DNA from: an uncultured Collinsella sp.
GTDB taxonomy: Bacteria; Actinomycetota; Coriobacteriia; Coriobacteriales; Coriobacteriaceae
Reading direction: 5' to 3'
Length of the DNA stretch: 41,433 nucleotides
NCBI GenBank assembly: GCA_902464495.1
Contig: CABQJK010000017.1
Location: 1 to 41,433, forward strand
Within the stretch, counting starts at the first letter, position 1; every line of letters starts with the position of its first letter. Of this stretch, positions 8,253 to 15,588 are shown piece after piece. The position numbers and the translations under genes are program-made. A model generated the notes under the pieces. That model saw nothing but the letters and a program-made list of their open reading frames with translations. It ran no database searches and was not told the DNA's origin.

Positions 8253-9977
8253 CTACGAGCGCAGTGTAATTTTATCGCGCAGCGACTTGAGGTCTTCGGT
8301 GACGGTGCGGTCTTCCTGGATCATCTTCTGGACCTTTTTGTAGCTCGTACTGACGGTCGAGTGGTTGCGGTTGCCAAATTCGGCGCCCACCGCCGTGGTC
8401 GTCATCTCGCACATCTCGATGGCCAGATAGATGGCAATATGGCGTGCTTTGGCGATATTGGCGTTGCGACGCGGGCCGATGAGCTCCTCGTGCGTCACGC
8501 CGTACTGCTCTTCGATGACGGACTGAACCGTCTGGACGTTGATCTTTTTGGCCGATGTGTCGAAGTACTGGCTGGCGATGGCGTCGATATCGTCAAAGGT
8601 GAGCTCCCCGCCCTCGCGCTCGCGGTCGCCCGCCTCGCCGGCGCAGCGCTCGCAAAAGCTCTCGAGTTCGCGGATGTTGGTGCCCGAGACCTCGGCCATG
8701 TGTTTAAAGTGCTCGTCGGTCAGGTGCCCGCTGTCGCCCCCATAGGCCGCCAGCAGCGAGTCGTCGCCTGCCTCGGGAGCGGCGACGATGGTGTTCTCGT
8801 AATAGCGCTGCAAGATCTTATATTTCATCTCGTAGCTGGGCTCTGCGACCAGGCAGAGCATGCCGGCGTTGAAGCGGCTGGTCAGACGCTCGTCCATACT
8901 CAGGTCCTTGGGGGCGCGGTCTGCCGCGATGACGACCTTCTTGTTGTTGCGGATGAACTCGTCCATGAGCTGGAAAAAGTAATCCACGCTCGCGCGCTTG
9001 CCGATGATGTTTTGGATGTCATCGATGATGAGCACGTCCACGCCGTGGTACGCCTGCATGATGGGGGCGTTGCTCTTCTTTTGGCGGTCGAACTCGGTCA
9101 TCAGGTCGTCCAGATATGCCTGAGAGTTGGCATACTTGACCTTGATCTCGGGCGACTTCTCGGCGAGCTCGTTTTTGATGGCAAGCAGCAGGTGCGTCTT
9201 GCCCAGGCCCGATTTGCCGTAGATGAACAGTGATGTGCACGTGCCGCGCTCGTCCGCGAGGGCGGCAAACTTGAGTGCCGAGCGATAGGCATGGCTGTTC
9301 TCGGGGCCGTAGACAAAGTTCTCAAAGGTGAATTTTGAGTTCGCGGCGAGCGGGGCTCCATCCGTATTCTGCTCGGTCGGTACGGTCGGTGCTGGCATGG
9401 GTGAAGCGGGGGTCGCAGCTTGCGTGGACTTAGTCGGCGCTCCGCCCTTCATCTGGTTCATCATGCGACGAAAATCATCGGCCGAGAGCGTGTTCTTGAT
9501 TGCAATGCCCGAATCCGCGCCCGCCGCTGCGTCGTGAGCGATGGGCATGTGCGTGACGGGTGCGTTCGTTGACGTCGCCGCCGCGGTCGGCAACGGTGCC
9601 ATGGTTTCACGGGAAACATCGCTGTGCTGGTGCTCGATTGTCGGCACGTCGCCTGCGGAGGCCGGCACCGCCGGGGAAGCAGCGGGAGCCGTGGCGGGCG
9701 CCGTCGCGGCAGCAGATTCGGCCGTTGCGCCTTGCGGTGCCACGATGTCGAGCGCGATCGGTGCAAAGGCGATTTCTTCCAGATAGGCCTCAATAGTCGG
9801 CTGATGCTTTTTGAGCTGCGCGATGGCAAAGCGCGAGGGGGCCTCGATCGTGAGCGTATCTTCGGTCAGGCTTATGGCGCGCGATTGCCCCAGCATGTTG
9901 ATGAGGCGTGCATCTTGGCCGTCGCGCTGGCAAAAGGCGATGGCATCCCCAAGGATGATGCTTGCTTCCTCGTCCAC
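8253..9977 (-). CDS. dnaA: Chromosomal replication initiator DnaA
   Basis: DnaA is the AAA+ initiator that binds boxes at oriC and opens the duplex. The GTG start at 9977 has GGGAG upstream and gives 574 residues. Domain I covers about 1-85. An Ala/Pro-rich domain II runs to about 212 and is long for the family. The AAA+ domain has Walker A GKSGLGKT at 254-261 and Walker B VLIIDDIQ. In domain IV the DNA-reading motif is FGNRNHSTV, with Asn538 where E. coli has Asp433 (GGRDHTTV). The upstream PRQ-type segment reads ARH, although the arginine is kept. These changes hit the box-recognition surface. The gene follows the GHKL ATPase gene by 15 bp and is probably co-transcribed with it. Confidence 0.97.
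   Translation of the reverse strand: MDEEASIILGDAIAFCQRDGQDARLINMLGQSRAISLTEDTLTIEAPSRFAIAQLKKHQPTIEAYLEEIAFAPIALDIVAPQGATAESAAATAPATAPAASPAVPASAGDVPTIEHQHSDVSRETMAPLPTAAATSTNAPVTHMPIAHDAAAGADSGIAIKNTLSADDFRRMMNQMKGGAPTKSTQAATPASPMPAPTVPTEQNTDGAPLAANSKFTFENFVYGPENSHAYRSALKFAALADERGTCTSLFIYGKSGLGKTHLLLAIKNELAEKSPEIKVKYANSQAYLDDLMTEFDRQKKSNAPIMQAYHGVDVLIIDDIQNIIGKRASVDYFFQLMDEFIRNNKKVVIAADRAPKDLSMDERLTSRFNAGMLCLVAEPSYEMKYKILQRYYENTIVAAPEAGDDSLLAAYGGDSGHLTDEHFKHMAEVSGTNIRELESFCERCAGEAGDREREGGELTFDDIDAIASQYFDTSAKKINVQTVQSVIEEQYGVTHEELIGPRRNANIAKARHIAIYLAIEMCEMTTTAVGAEFGNRNHSTVSTSYKKVQKMIQEDRTVTEDLKSLRDKITLRS
9603..9618. promoter_or_regulatory. Degenerate parS-like site inside dnaA
   Basis: GGTTTCACGGGAAACA matches 14 of 16 positions of the parS consensus seen perfectly three times near parA. 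It lies in the variable domain II of dnaA, where it encodes VSRET (residues 121-125). Mismatches are at positions 1 and 10, so ParB binding may be weak. Confidence 0.5.
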
Positions 9978-9992
9978 TGTCTCTCCCGTTCT

Positions 9993-11345
9993 TTAGCTCT
10001 GAGCTCGCACGCGAGCGGCGCCGAGTTCGGTCAGATGGTATTTCTGGCCATGCTTGATGACCAAGCCGGCCTGCGCCAAGTCATTGAGCGTGCGTGACCA
10101 AGTGGGGGCCGAGTTTCCAAACGCCCTCGCCAGATCGGTTGCACCGCACGCTTGATTTTGCGCCAGATAGCCCAGCGCGGCGTTGCCGCGATCGCTTACG
10201 AACACGTCCGGTTGTGGCTGCGCATACTGATTTGCTGCATTAGGATACATCATTTGAGCTGCTGGTTGTTGAGAACTCTGCATCGGCGGCATTTGCTGTT
10301 GAAAACTTTGAGGCCACTGTTGGTAAGGCTGCGGAGTCATCTGCTGGGCCCAGGGGTTGTACTGCTGCTGCGGCATCTGCTGGTACGGCTGCTGATATCC
10401 CTGCTGGTACTGCTGCGGGAACTGCTGGCCATACCCCAGTGGCGGCATCTGCTGATATGGATATCCCTGTTGGTACGGCTGATATCCCATTTGCTGGCCG
10501 GCCGGTGCCCCCGTCGCCTGCTGCATTGCTGCTGCATCCTGATCCGCCAGCGGCATGGCCTCTGGCACGTTTGGCGGCATCGACATCGATGCCGCCTGGG
10601 GCTCTTGTACAGGAAGCATTCCGGGCTGCTGCATCTGTCCCATGCGGGGCTGCATCTGTTGCGTTGCCATGGGCTGCTGCGCAAAAGCTCCCGGCAGGGG
10701 ATATGCGGGCTGCTCCGTCTCGGGCCGCACGGCAGCACCGCGTCCGCCGGCGCGTTCGATTTCCTGCACGCGTTTAGGGTCCAGGCTTACCGTAACCACG
10801 GTGCCGTTGCCCATGTTGTCCTCGATAGACACGGCCCCGCCGGCGTTTTCCAAATACTCCTGCACCATGGGAAACCCTGCTCCGGTTCCACGGATATAGC
10901 GCTTCATCTTGCTGTTTGCGCTGGTAACGCCAAAGTCGAAAGCGCGCTCCTTGTCGTCGATGCCGGGTCCTTGATCAGCAAAGCGGATGGTGTCTCCGCC
11001 GTCCAGAATCGAGATGATGGGCTCGGCAAAGTGCGCGTGGATAAAGTTTTCGACAATCTCGCGGATGACCATGAGCGAGATATGGCCACCTTGTTCTTTC
11101 ATGCACTGGTAGACGGTATTGGTCGTCTCTTCCAAATACGTGCGGACATCTTGCGGATCAATGACGATCACACGCGGTGTCGACAGCATATCGTCATAGA
11201 CGGCGATGCGCGCGGCGTACATGGCTTTTGGCGCCTGCGTGGTCGTCTGCTCGCCTTCCTCACGCTCTTCGCGCACGCCGGTGATGTGCTCGTTGTCGGG
11301 TGCCGGGTCTCCGGAATCGACCATGGTGTAAAAGTCGTCAGACAT
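9993..11345 (-). CDS. GHKL-type ATPase with winged-helix C-terminus, upstream of dnaA
   Basis: I do not recognise a named family. The N-terminal part has the three boxes of a histidine-kinase-like ATPase: an N-box in EIVENFIHA (Glu96, Asn100), DQGPGID (Asp124, Gly126, Gly128) and GTGAGF (Gly153, Gly155, Gly157). No dimerisation-histidine helix is visible. This resembles stand-alone ATPases such as SpoIIAB-type anti-sigma factors. Residues about 220-385 are a Gln/Pro/Met-rich low-complexity linker. The last 60 residues (ALGYLAQNQACGATDLARAF onward) look like a winged-helix DNA-binding domain with a typical wing. The start codon lies 15 residues outside any strong Shine-Dalgarno match, so it is less certain. 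The gene ends 15 bp before dnaA and its upstream region carries DnaA-box-like sites. A role in replication control is inference. Confidence 0.85.
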   Translation of the reverse strand: MSDDFYTMVDSGDPAPDNEHITGVREEREEGEQTTTQAPKAMYAARIAVYDDMLSTPRVIVIDPQDVRTYLEETTNTVYQCMKEQGGHISLMVIREIVENFIHAHFAEPIISILDGGDTIRFADQGPGIDDKERAFDFGVTSANSKMKRYIRGTGAGFPMVQEYLENAGGAVSIEDNMGNGTVVTVSLDPKRVQEIERAGGRGAAVRPETEQPAYPLPGAFAQQPMATQQMQPRMGQMQQPGMLPVQEPQAASMSMPPNVPEAMPLADQDAAAMQQATGAPAGQQMGYQPYQQGYPYQQMPPLGYGQQFPQQYQQGYQQPYQQMPQQQYNPWAQQMTPQPYQQWPQSFQQQMPPMQSSQQPAAQMMYPNAANQYAQPQPDVFVSDRGNAALGYLAQNQACGATDLARAFGNSAPTWSRTLNDLAQAGLVIKHGQKYHLTELGAARVRAQS

Positions 11346-11588
11346 GCCGCTCGCAATCTTTCAAAAGGTTTCGAACAAATAGTAGCTCACCGTGCAATGT
11401 TTCTCATCTTTCGACAACTTTTCAAAACCTGTTGAAAACTTTGGAAAACGGACGAAAAGTTCTCAACATTGCCAACATGACCTGTTGAAAACTCGATGAA
11501 ATATCGTGAAAAGTTGCCATGCACCGCTAAATCGAGCTCAGCTTATGGGGGAACCGTGTGAACTGCGCAACCTTTTACCTTTGATTTC
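11346..11588. other. Proposed oriC, upstream part
   Basis: This noncoding stretch lies between the divergent ATPase-dnaA and rpmH units. It holds two exact minus-strand copies of AGTTTTCAACAGGT (11427-11440 and 11480-11493). Related sites are TTTTCAAAA (11419-11427), TTTTCCAAA on the minus strand (11440-11448) and TTCTCAACA (11460-11468). With the dnaA-dnaN stretch it would form a bipartite origin like that of Bacillus. The sites lie upstream of the ATPase-dnaA start, so they could also autoregulate dnaA. A TACTAT on the minus strand near 11375 is a possible -10 element. Confidence 0.7.
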
Positions 11589-11618
11589 TTGACATTTGAA
11601 CATCGATTTCCCTACAAT
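11589..11618 (+). promoter_or_regulatory. Promoter of the rpmH operon
   Basis: A perfect -35 TTGACA (11589-11594) and a -10 TACAAT (11613-11618) are 18 bp apart. Transcription would start near 11625 and read rpmH, rnpA, yidD, yidC and jag up to the terminator at 13838-13869. Confidence 0.85.
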
Positions 11619-11690
11619 CTTCAAGCTCACGTGTCTATATCTGCGTCCGCGCCCCCGCGGACACTCGAAATGCAGCAGGAGGAACTTAAG

Positions 11691-11825
11691 ATGAAGCGTA
11701 CGTATCAGCCTAATAAGCGTAAGCGTGCCAAGACCCATGGCTTCCGTGCCCGTATGGCCACTAAGGGTGGTCGTGCCGTGCTCGCCCGTCGTCGCGCCAA
11801 GGGCCGCAAGCGTCTCACTGTCTAG
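11691..11825 (+). CDS. rpmH: 50S ribosomal protein L34
   Basis: This small basic protein of the large ribosomal subunit has 44 residues, the usual length. It begins MKRTYQPNKRKRAKTHGFR and ends GRKRLTV, both typical of L34. The ATG at 11691 has AGGAGG eight bases upstream (11677-11682). The frame stays open further upstream, but that part covers the promoter. It is the first gene of a ribosome and membrane-insertion operon and the usual neighbour of dnaA. Confidence 0.97.
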   Translation: MKRTYQPNKRKRAKTHGFRARMATKGGRAVLARRRAKGRKRLTV

Positions 11826-11845
11826 CAGCGATACACACATCTCGC

Positions 11846-12184
11846 ATGAAGACTATTAAGTCTCGGCAAGATTTCGAGCATGTGTTCAGTCAGGGGCGTC
11901 GTTTCAATCACCCTCTGATTCGAATGACCATATGTGAATCGGTTGGCGAAGGCGACTCCGGAAGGGTCGCCTTCGTTGGTGCTAAACGGCTCGGTTGTGC
12001 TGTCGTGCGCAACCGTTCTAAGCGTGTGATGCGCGAGGCCGCCCGCAGCTGTGGATTTCCCGTTGCGGGTTATGACATCATCTTGTTCGCAACTCCCAAG
12101 ACGAGGGTTTCCTCGCCGCAGGAGATGGACAATGCATTGCGTTCGCTTATGAAACGCGCCGGCGTTGCCGGGGAGGAGCGATGA
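11846..12184 (+). CDS. rnpA: Ribonuclease P protein component
   Basis: RnpA is the protein partner of RNase P RNA, which matures tRNA 5' ends. The 112-residue length is normal. The RNA-binding signature RNRSKRVMREA lies near 55-65, and FVGAKRLGCAVVRN precedes it as expected. It starts 20 bp after rpmH with no strong Shine-Dalgarno site, so it is probably coupled to rpmH. Its stop overlaps the yidD start by four bases (ATGA). Confidence 0.95.
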   Translation: MKTIKSRQDFEHVFSQGRRFNHPLIRMTICESVGEGDSGRVAFVGAKRLGCAVVRNRSKRVMREAARSCGFPVAGYDIILFATPKTRVSSPQEMDNALRSLMKRAGVAGEER

Positions 12185-12405
12185 GCAATCACGTTTTGCG
12201 ACGTGTTGCCATCGCTCCTATTCGCATATATCAACAGGTTATTTCGCCCTTATTGCCTGACGCCTGCATTTATTACCCAACGTGCTCGCAATACGCCGTC
12301 CAGGCGATTGAGAAGTACGGTGTTTTGAGAGGCTGCTGGCTTGCCGTGAGACGCATCGCTCGCTGCAATCCCCTGCACGTCGGCGGTTATGACCCTGTGC
12401 CCTAG
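12181..12405 (+). CDS. yidD: Membrane protein insertion efficiency factor YidD
   Basis: YidD is a small peripheral membrane protein that helps YidC-dependent insertion. The 74-residue protein shows the family core: IAPIRIYQQVISPL, the cysteine motif YYPTCSQYA, then GCWLAVRRIARCNPLHVGGYDPVP. Its ATG overlaps the rnpA stop (ATGA), so the two are translationally coupled. yidC follows after 29 bp with its own GGAGG site. Confidence 0.95.
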   Translation: MSNHVLRRVAIAPIRIYQQVISPLLPDACIYYPTCSQYAVQAIEKYGVLRGCWLAVRRIARCNPLHVGGYDPVP

Positions 12406-12434
12406 CGGGCACTCGCTATCGGAGGAAAACTTAC

Positions 12435-13205
12435 ATGTGGGATTGGATCGTTAACATCCTTTTCGAGCTGCTCAAGCTCATCCAGACCTTTGCGGTCGAC
12501 TGGGGCCTGTCCATCATCATCCTGGTGGTCATCATCCGTCTGCTGCTGACGCCGCTTATGCTCAAGTCGACTAAGTCGACGGCGCGCATGCAGGTGCTGC
12601 AGCCCAAGATGCTCGAGATCCAGGAGCGCTATGCCGACGATCCCCAGCGTCAGGCCGAGGAGATGCAGAAGTTCTACAGCGAGAACAAGTTCAACCCGAT
12701 GGCTGGTTGTCTGCCGCTGTTGATTCAGATGCCTGTCCTGTTCGCCCTATTTACGCTGCTGCGTAACCTGCCGGACTACTTTAACGACGGCACGTTCTCG
12801 TTCTTTAATATTCTGCCCGACCTGACCACCACGCCGAGCGCCTCCTTTGCCGATGGCTTTATGGTCGCGCTGCCTGCGCTGGTCTGCCTGATCCTGTTCG
12901 CTGTCCTGACCCTGATTCCGCAGCTCTATATGTCGCGCAACCAGACCGGCCAGCAGGCCCAGAGCATGCGTATGATGGCCGTTGTCATGACGGTCATGAT
13001 GCTTTGGATGGGCTGGAGCCTTCCCGTTGGTGTTCTGCTGTACTACGACGTCTCGTCTGCTTGGCAGGTTATCCAGCAGATTTTTGTGACGCAGAAGGTC
13101 ATCGACAAGGCGAAGGCCGATGAGGAGGAGCGCCTTAAGAACGCGCCGCTTCAGGTTGAGGTCACTCGTCGCGAGAAGAAGCCGCGCCCGCACAAGAAGA
13201 AGTAG
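12435..13205 (+). CDS. yidC: Membrane protein insertase YidC/OxaA family
   Basis: YidC inserts and folds membrane proteins alone or with the Sec translocon. The 256-residue protein is the short Gram-positive type without the large periplasmic domain. I see about five hydrophobic segments. The first contains the conserved arginine in VVIIRLLLTPL. Others begin near GCLPLLIQMPVLFALF, FMVALPALVCLILF and MRMMAVVMTVMMLWMGW. There is no lipobox of the SpoIIIJ kind. The tail is strongly basic (REKKPRPHKKK), as in YidC proteins that contact ribosomes. It sits between yidD and jag in the conserved order. Confidence 0.96.
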   Translation: MWDWIVNILFELLKLIQTFAVDWGLSIIILVVIIRLLLTPLMLKSTKSTARMQVLQPKMLEIQERYADDPQRQAEEMQKFYSENKFNPMAGCLPLLIQMPVLFALFTLLRNLPDYFNDGTFSFFNILPDLTTTPSASFADGFMVALPALVCLILFAVLTLIPQLYMSRNQTGQQAQSMRMMAVVMTVMMLWMGWSLPVGVLLYYDVSSAWQVIQQIFVTQKVIDKAKADEEERLKNAPLQVEVTRREKKPRPHKKK

Positions 13206-13222
13206 TGGGATATCAATCTTAT

Positions 13223-13234
13223 TTAGGTACCTAA
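13223..13234. repeat. 12-bp palindrome, copy 1 (before jag)
   Basis: TTAGGTACCTAA is a perfect palindrome, followed by C, lying 15 bp before the jag start. The same 13 bases recur at 16727-16739. It could be an operator or a protein-binding site near the origin; no function is known to me. Confidence 0.5.
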
Positions 13235-13249
13235 CTTTTGGAGTACGTT

Positions 13250-13819
13250 ATGTCTGAAGAGATCATCGAGGATATGCTTGAGGAGGTTGCCCCGCAGGTC
13301 GCGGGCGATTATCCCGAGATTGCACAGCGCTACAAGGCTGGTGAAGAGCTGACCGACGAGGAGCTCGACACCATTGCCGATGTCGCGATTTCCATCCTGC
13401 GTTCCATCCTTTCGCACTTCGATGCCGCCAACTCTCCTATCGATGAGTATGAGGGCGACGAGGGTGAGCTGATTCTGGATGTAACGGCTCCCGACCTTGC
13501 TGTTCTCATTGGCCGTCATGGTCGCACCCTTGATGCCCTTCAGGTTATGTTCTCTTTGCTAGTGAGCCGCAAGCTCGGCTTTAGGTATCCGGTTGTAGTG
13601 GACGTCGAGGGATACAAGAGCCGCCGTCAGGACAAGGTTGCCTCCATGGCTCAGTCTGCTGCCGAGCGTGCCATCCGCACTCATAAGAGTGTTTCGCTTC
13701 CGCCCATGAATGCCTACGAGCGCCGACTTGTTCACATTGCACTTCGTGGCAATGACGCCGTCGATACTCATTCTGAGGGTTCTGACCCCGATCGCCATGT
13801 GGTGATTGTTGCTCGATAA
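13250..13819 (+). CDS. jag: RNA-binding protein Jag (KhpB)
   Basis: Jag/KhpB is an RNA-binding protein with KH and R3H domains, tied to cell-division and envelope gene control in Firmicutes. I choose the ATG at 13250 (MSEEIIEDML), because GGAG lies seven bases upstream; the TTG at 13238 overlaps that site. This gives 189 residues. The KH loop is IGRHGRTL near 90, and the R3H region is near 150-185 (NAYERRLVHIALRGNDAVDTHSEG, quoted only in part by motif). The first 50 residues are acidic, and the classical N-terminal Jag domain seems missing or shortened. It is the last gene before a strong terminator. Confidence 0.93.
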   Translation: MSEEIIEDMLEEVAPQVAGDYPEIAQRYKAGEELTDEELDTIADVAISILRSILSHFDAANSPIDEYEGDEGELILDVTAPDLAVLIGRHGRTLDALQVMFSLLVSRKLGFRYPVVVDVEGYKSRRQDKVASMAQSAAERAIRTHKSVSLPPMNAYERRLVHIALRGNDAVDTHSEGSDPDRHVVIVAR

Positions 13820-13837
13820 TCTACTCGAGCTTATGCT

Positions 13838-13869
13838 AAGGGGACGTGGTTTCCACGTCCCCTTTTTTT
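13838..13869 (+). terminator. Terminator of the rpmH-jag operon
   Basis: A 10-bp perfect stem GGGGACGTGG/CCACGTCCCC (13840-13849 with 13853-13862) has a TTT loop and is followed by seven T residues. It lies 20 bp after jag. Confidence 0.92.
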
Positions 13870-13915
13870 GTCAAAAGTTCTCGATACACTGATTTTTGTC
13901 AGAAAGGAGCTTCTG

Positions 13916-14653
13916 TTGTTTGTACTTACAGATCTGCAGGCTGACGAGATGCTGAGTCGTCTAACCTCCTATTGCAAAGAGTATTCCTTGAGCGTAACTG
14001 ATGCTGAGCTAAGGAAATGTATTCAGCATTTGGATTTGGTTCTGGAAACAAATAAGACAACCAATCTTACCCGTATTCTTAACGTAGAAGATGCTGCGGT
14101 ACTTCATATCCTCGACTCACTTGTCTTGCTCCCTTATATCAATAAGGCTCCTGAGGGAGCTTTGCTCGATATGGGAACAGGTGCAGGCTTCCCTGGTATT
14201 CCATTAACGATAACCACGCATCGTAAGGCTACTTATATTGATTCTGTTGGCAAGAAGGTCGATGCTGTAAATAATTTTGTTCATGCTCTTAGATTGAAAT
14301 GTGGTCATGCAGTTCATGATCGCCTTGAAGAATATGCTCGAAGCCATAAGAAGCAGTTCTCTGTCGTAACCGCTCGCGCCCTGGCCCCTCTACCAATTCT
14401 TGTTGAGTATGCGGCTCCGTATCTCAAGGATGGAGGGTTATTTGTTATCACGAAAGGCAATCCATCGGATGAGGAGCTTGCTTCCGGCATGTCAGCAGCT
14501 AAGATCTGCGGCTTCACTTTGCTTCTGAATGACGCAATCGATTTGCCTGAGGGTTTGGGCCACAGGGAGTTCATTGTTCTTAAGAAGAGTCATCCAGCAT
14601 CCGTTTCATTGCCTCGTGCAAATGGCATGGCAAAGAAGAATCCGCTTGCCTAG
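13916..14653 (+). CDS. rsmG: 16S rRNA (guanine-527-N7)-methyltransferase RsmG
   Basis: RsmG (GidB) methylates G527 of 16S rRNA; loss gives low-level streptomycin resistance in several bacteria. I choose TTG 13916 (MFVLTDLQ), because AGAAAGGAG ends six bases before it; the frame is open from 13868 but that part overlaps the terminator. This gives 245 residues. The SAM-binding motif is LLDMGTGAGFPGIPL, preceded by the family segments NKTTNLTRI and HILDSLVLL, and followed by VTARALAPL. The gene is clearly richer in A and T than the yidC-jag genes. Three parS sites follow directly after the stop codon. Confidence 0.95.
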   Translation: MFVLTDLQADEMLSRLTSYCKEYSLSVTDAELRKCIQHLDLVLETNKTTNLTRILNVEDAAVLHILDSLVLLPYINKAPEGALLDMGTGAGFPGIPLTITTHRKATYIDSVGKKVDAVNNFVHALRLKCGHAVHDRLEEYARSHKKQFSVVTARALAPLPILVEYAAPYLKDGGLFVITKGNPSDEELASGMSAAKICGFTLLLNDAIDLPEGLGHREFIVLKKSHPASVSLPRANGMAKKNPLA

Positions 14654-14654
14654 A

Positions 14655-14670
14655 TGTTTCACGTGAAACA
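14655..14670. promoter_or_regulatory. parS site 1
   Basis: TGTTTCACGTGAAACA is a perfect match to the consensus centromere bound by ParB, flanked by A and T to give an 18-bp palindrome. It starts two bases after the rsmG stop. Confidence 0.95.
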
Positions 14671-14693
14671 TAATGGATACTAGCAACTTGCAG

Positions 14694-14709
14694 TGTTTCA
14701 CGTGAAACA
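14694..14709. promoter_or_regulatory. parS site 2
   Basis: A second perfect 16-bp parS palindrome, starting exactly 39 bp after site 1. The sites lie in the parA leader, so ParB bound here may also affect parAB expression. Confidence 0.95.
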
Positions 14710-14732
14710 TGGCGGTTGATATCGAATCGGAA

Positions 14733-14748
14733 TGTTTCACGTGAAACA
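14733..14748. promoter_or_regulatory. parS site 3
   Basis: A third perfect parS palindrome, again exactly 39 bp from its neighbour. It lies 40 bp before the parA start. Confidence 0.95.
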
Positions 14749-14787
14749 TCCTCCGTTTGACAGCTTTAATACACACCAGGAGGGACC

Positions 14788-15588
14788 GTGGGATTTCGCG
14801 ACGTTAAGCGTTCGAAGAGCGCAAAAGACACGCGTATCATTGCAATCATCAACCAAAAAGGCGGTGTCGGTAAGTCAACGACGGCCGTAAACCTTGCAGC
14901 AGCACTGGGTGAGCAGGGTCGCAAGGCACTGATTGTTGATTTTGATCCGCAGGGAAATAGCACCAGTGGATTTGGAATTGAAAAGGAAGACCTTGAACAC
15001 TGCATCTATGATGCGTTGTTGAATGATGTGCCGGCAGAATCGCTTGTTCTTGATACAAATTGCAAAAAGGTATTCGTTATTCCGGCTACAATTCAGCTTG
15101 CAGGCGCCGAAATTGAGCTCGTAAGCGCAATTGCTCGTGAAACTCGCCTTAAAGATTTGCTTGAACCGATTCAGGACGAGTTCGATTTTATTTTCATTGA
15201 CTGCCCTCCTTCGCTCGGCCTGCTTACAATCAACGCTTTGACCGCAGCAGACAGCGTTTTGATTCCGATCCAGTGTGAGTATTACGCACTCGAAGGAGTT
15301 ACGAAGCTGCTTGAGTCAATGAAGATGGTCAAATCACGTCTGAACAAGGGCTTAGACACCTATGGCGTGCTTATGACCATGTATGACTCGCGTACTTCCC
15401 TGTCGAATCAGGTTGTTGAGGAGGTTCAATCGTACTTTGGTGATAAGGCGTTTAAGACTCTGATTCCTCGTACAGTTAAAATTTCCGAAGCTCCGTCTTT
15501 TGGAGAACCGGTAATTACCTATGCGCCTCAAAATAAGGGTGCAAAAGCGTATATGAACCTTGCAAAAGAGGTGATCAAGCGTGCCTAG
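14788..15588 (+). CDS. parA: Chromosome partitioning ATPase ParA/Soj
   Basis: ParA is a deviant Walker ATPase that forms DNA-bound dimers and moves ParB-parS complexes; Soj-type members also regulate DnaA. The GTG start at 14788 has AGGAGGG upstream and gives 266 residues. The deviant Walker A motif KGGVGKST is at 24-31. Walker A' VDFDPQGNST and Walker B FIFIDCPPSLG follow. The first 15 residues form a short basic extension (FRDVKRSKSAKD). The gene overlaps parB by eight bases, so the two are translationally coupled. The leader carries three parS sites. Confidence 0.96.
   Translation: MGFRDVKRSKSAKDTRIIAIINQKGGVGKSTTAVNLAAALGEQGRKALIVDFDPQGNSTSGFGIEKEDLEHCIYDALLNDVPAESLVLDTNCKKVFVIPATIQLAGAEIELVSAIARETRLKDLLEPIQDEFDFIFIDCPPSLGLLTINALTAADSVLIPIQCEYYALEGVTKLLESMKMVKSRLNKGLDTYGVLMTMYDSRTSLSNQVVEEVQSYFGDKAFKTLIPRTVKISEAPSFGEPVITYAPQNKGAKAYMNLAKEVIKRA

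Noticed and set aside
14655..14748. Regular repeats resembling a small CRISPR array
   Set aside because: The repeats are perfect 16-bp parS palindromes with 23-bp spacers in front of parA; no cas genes are present.
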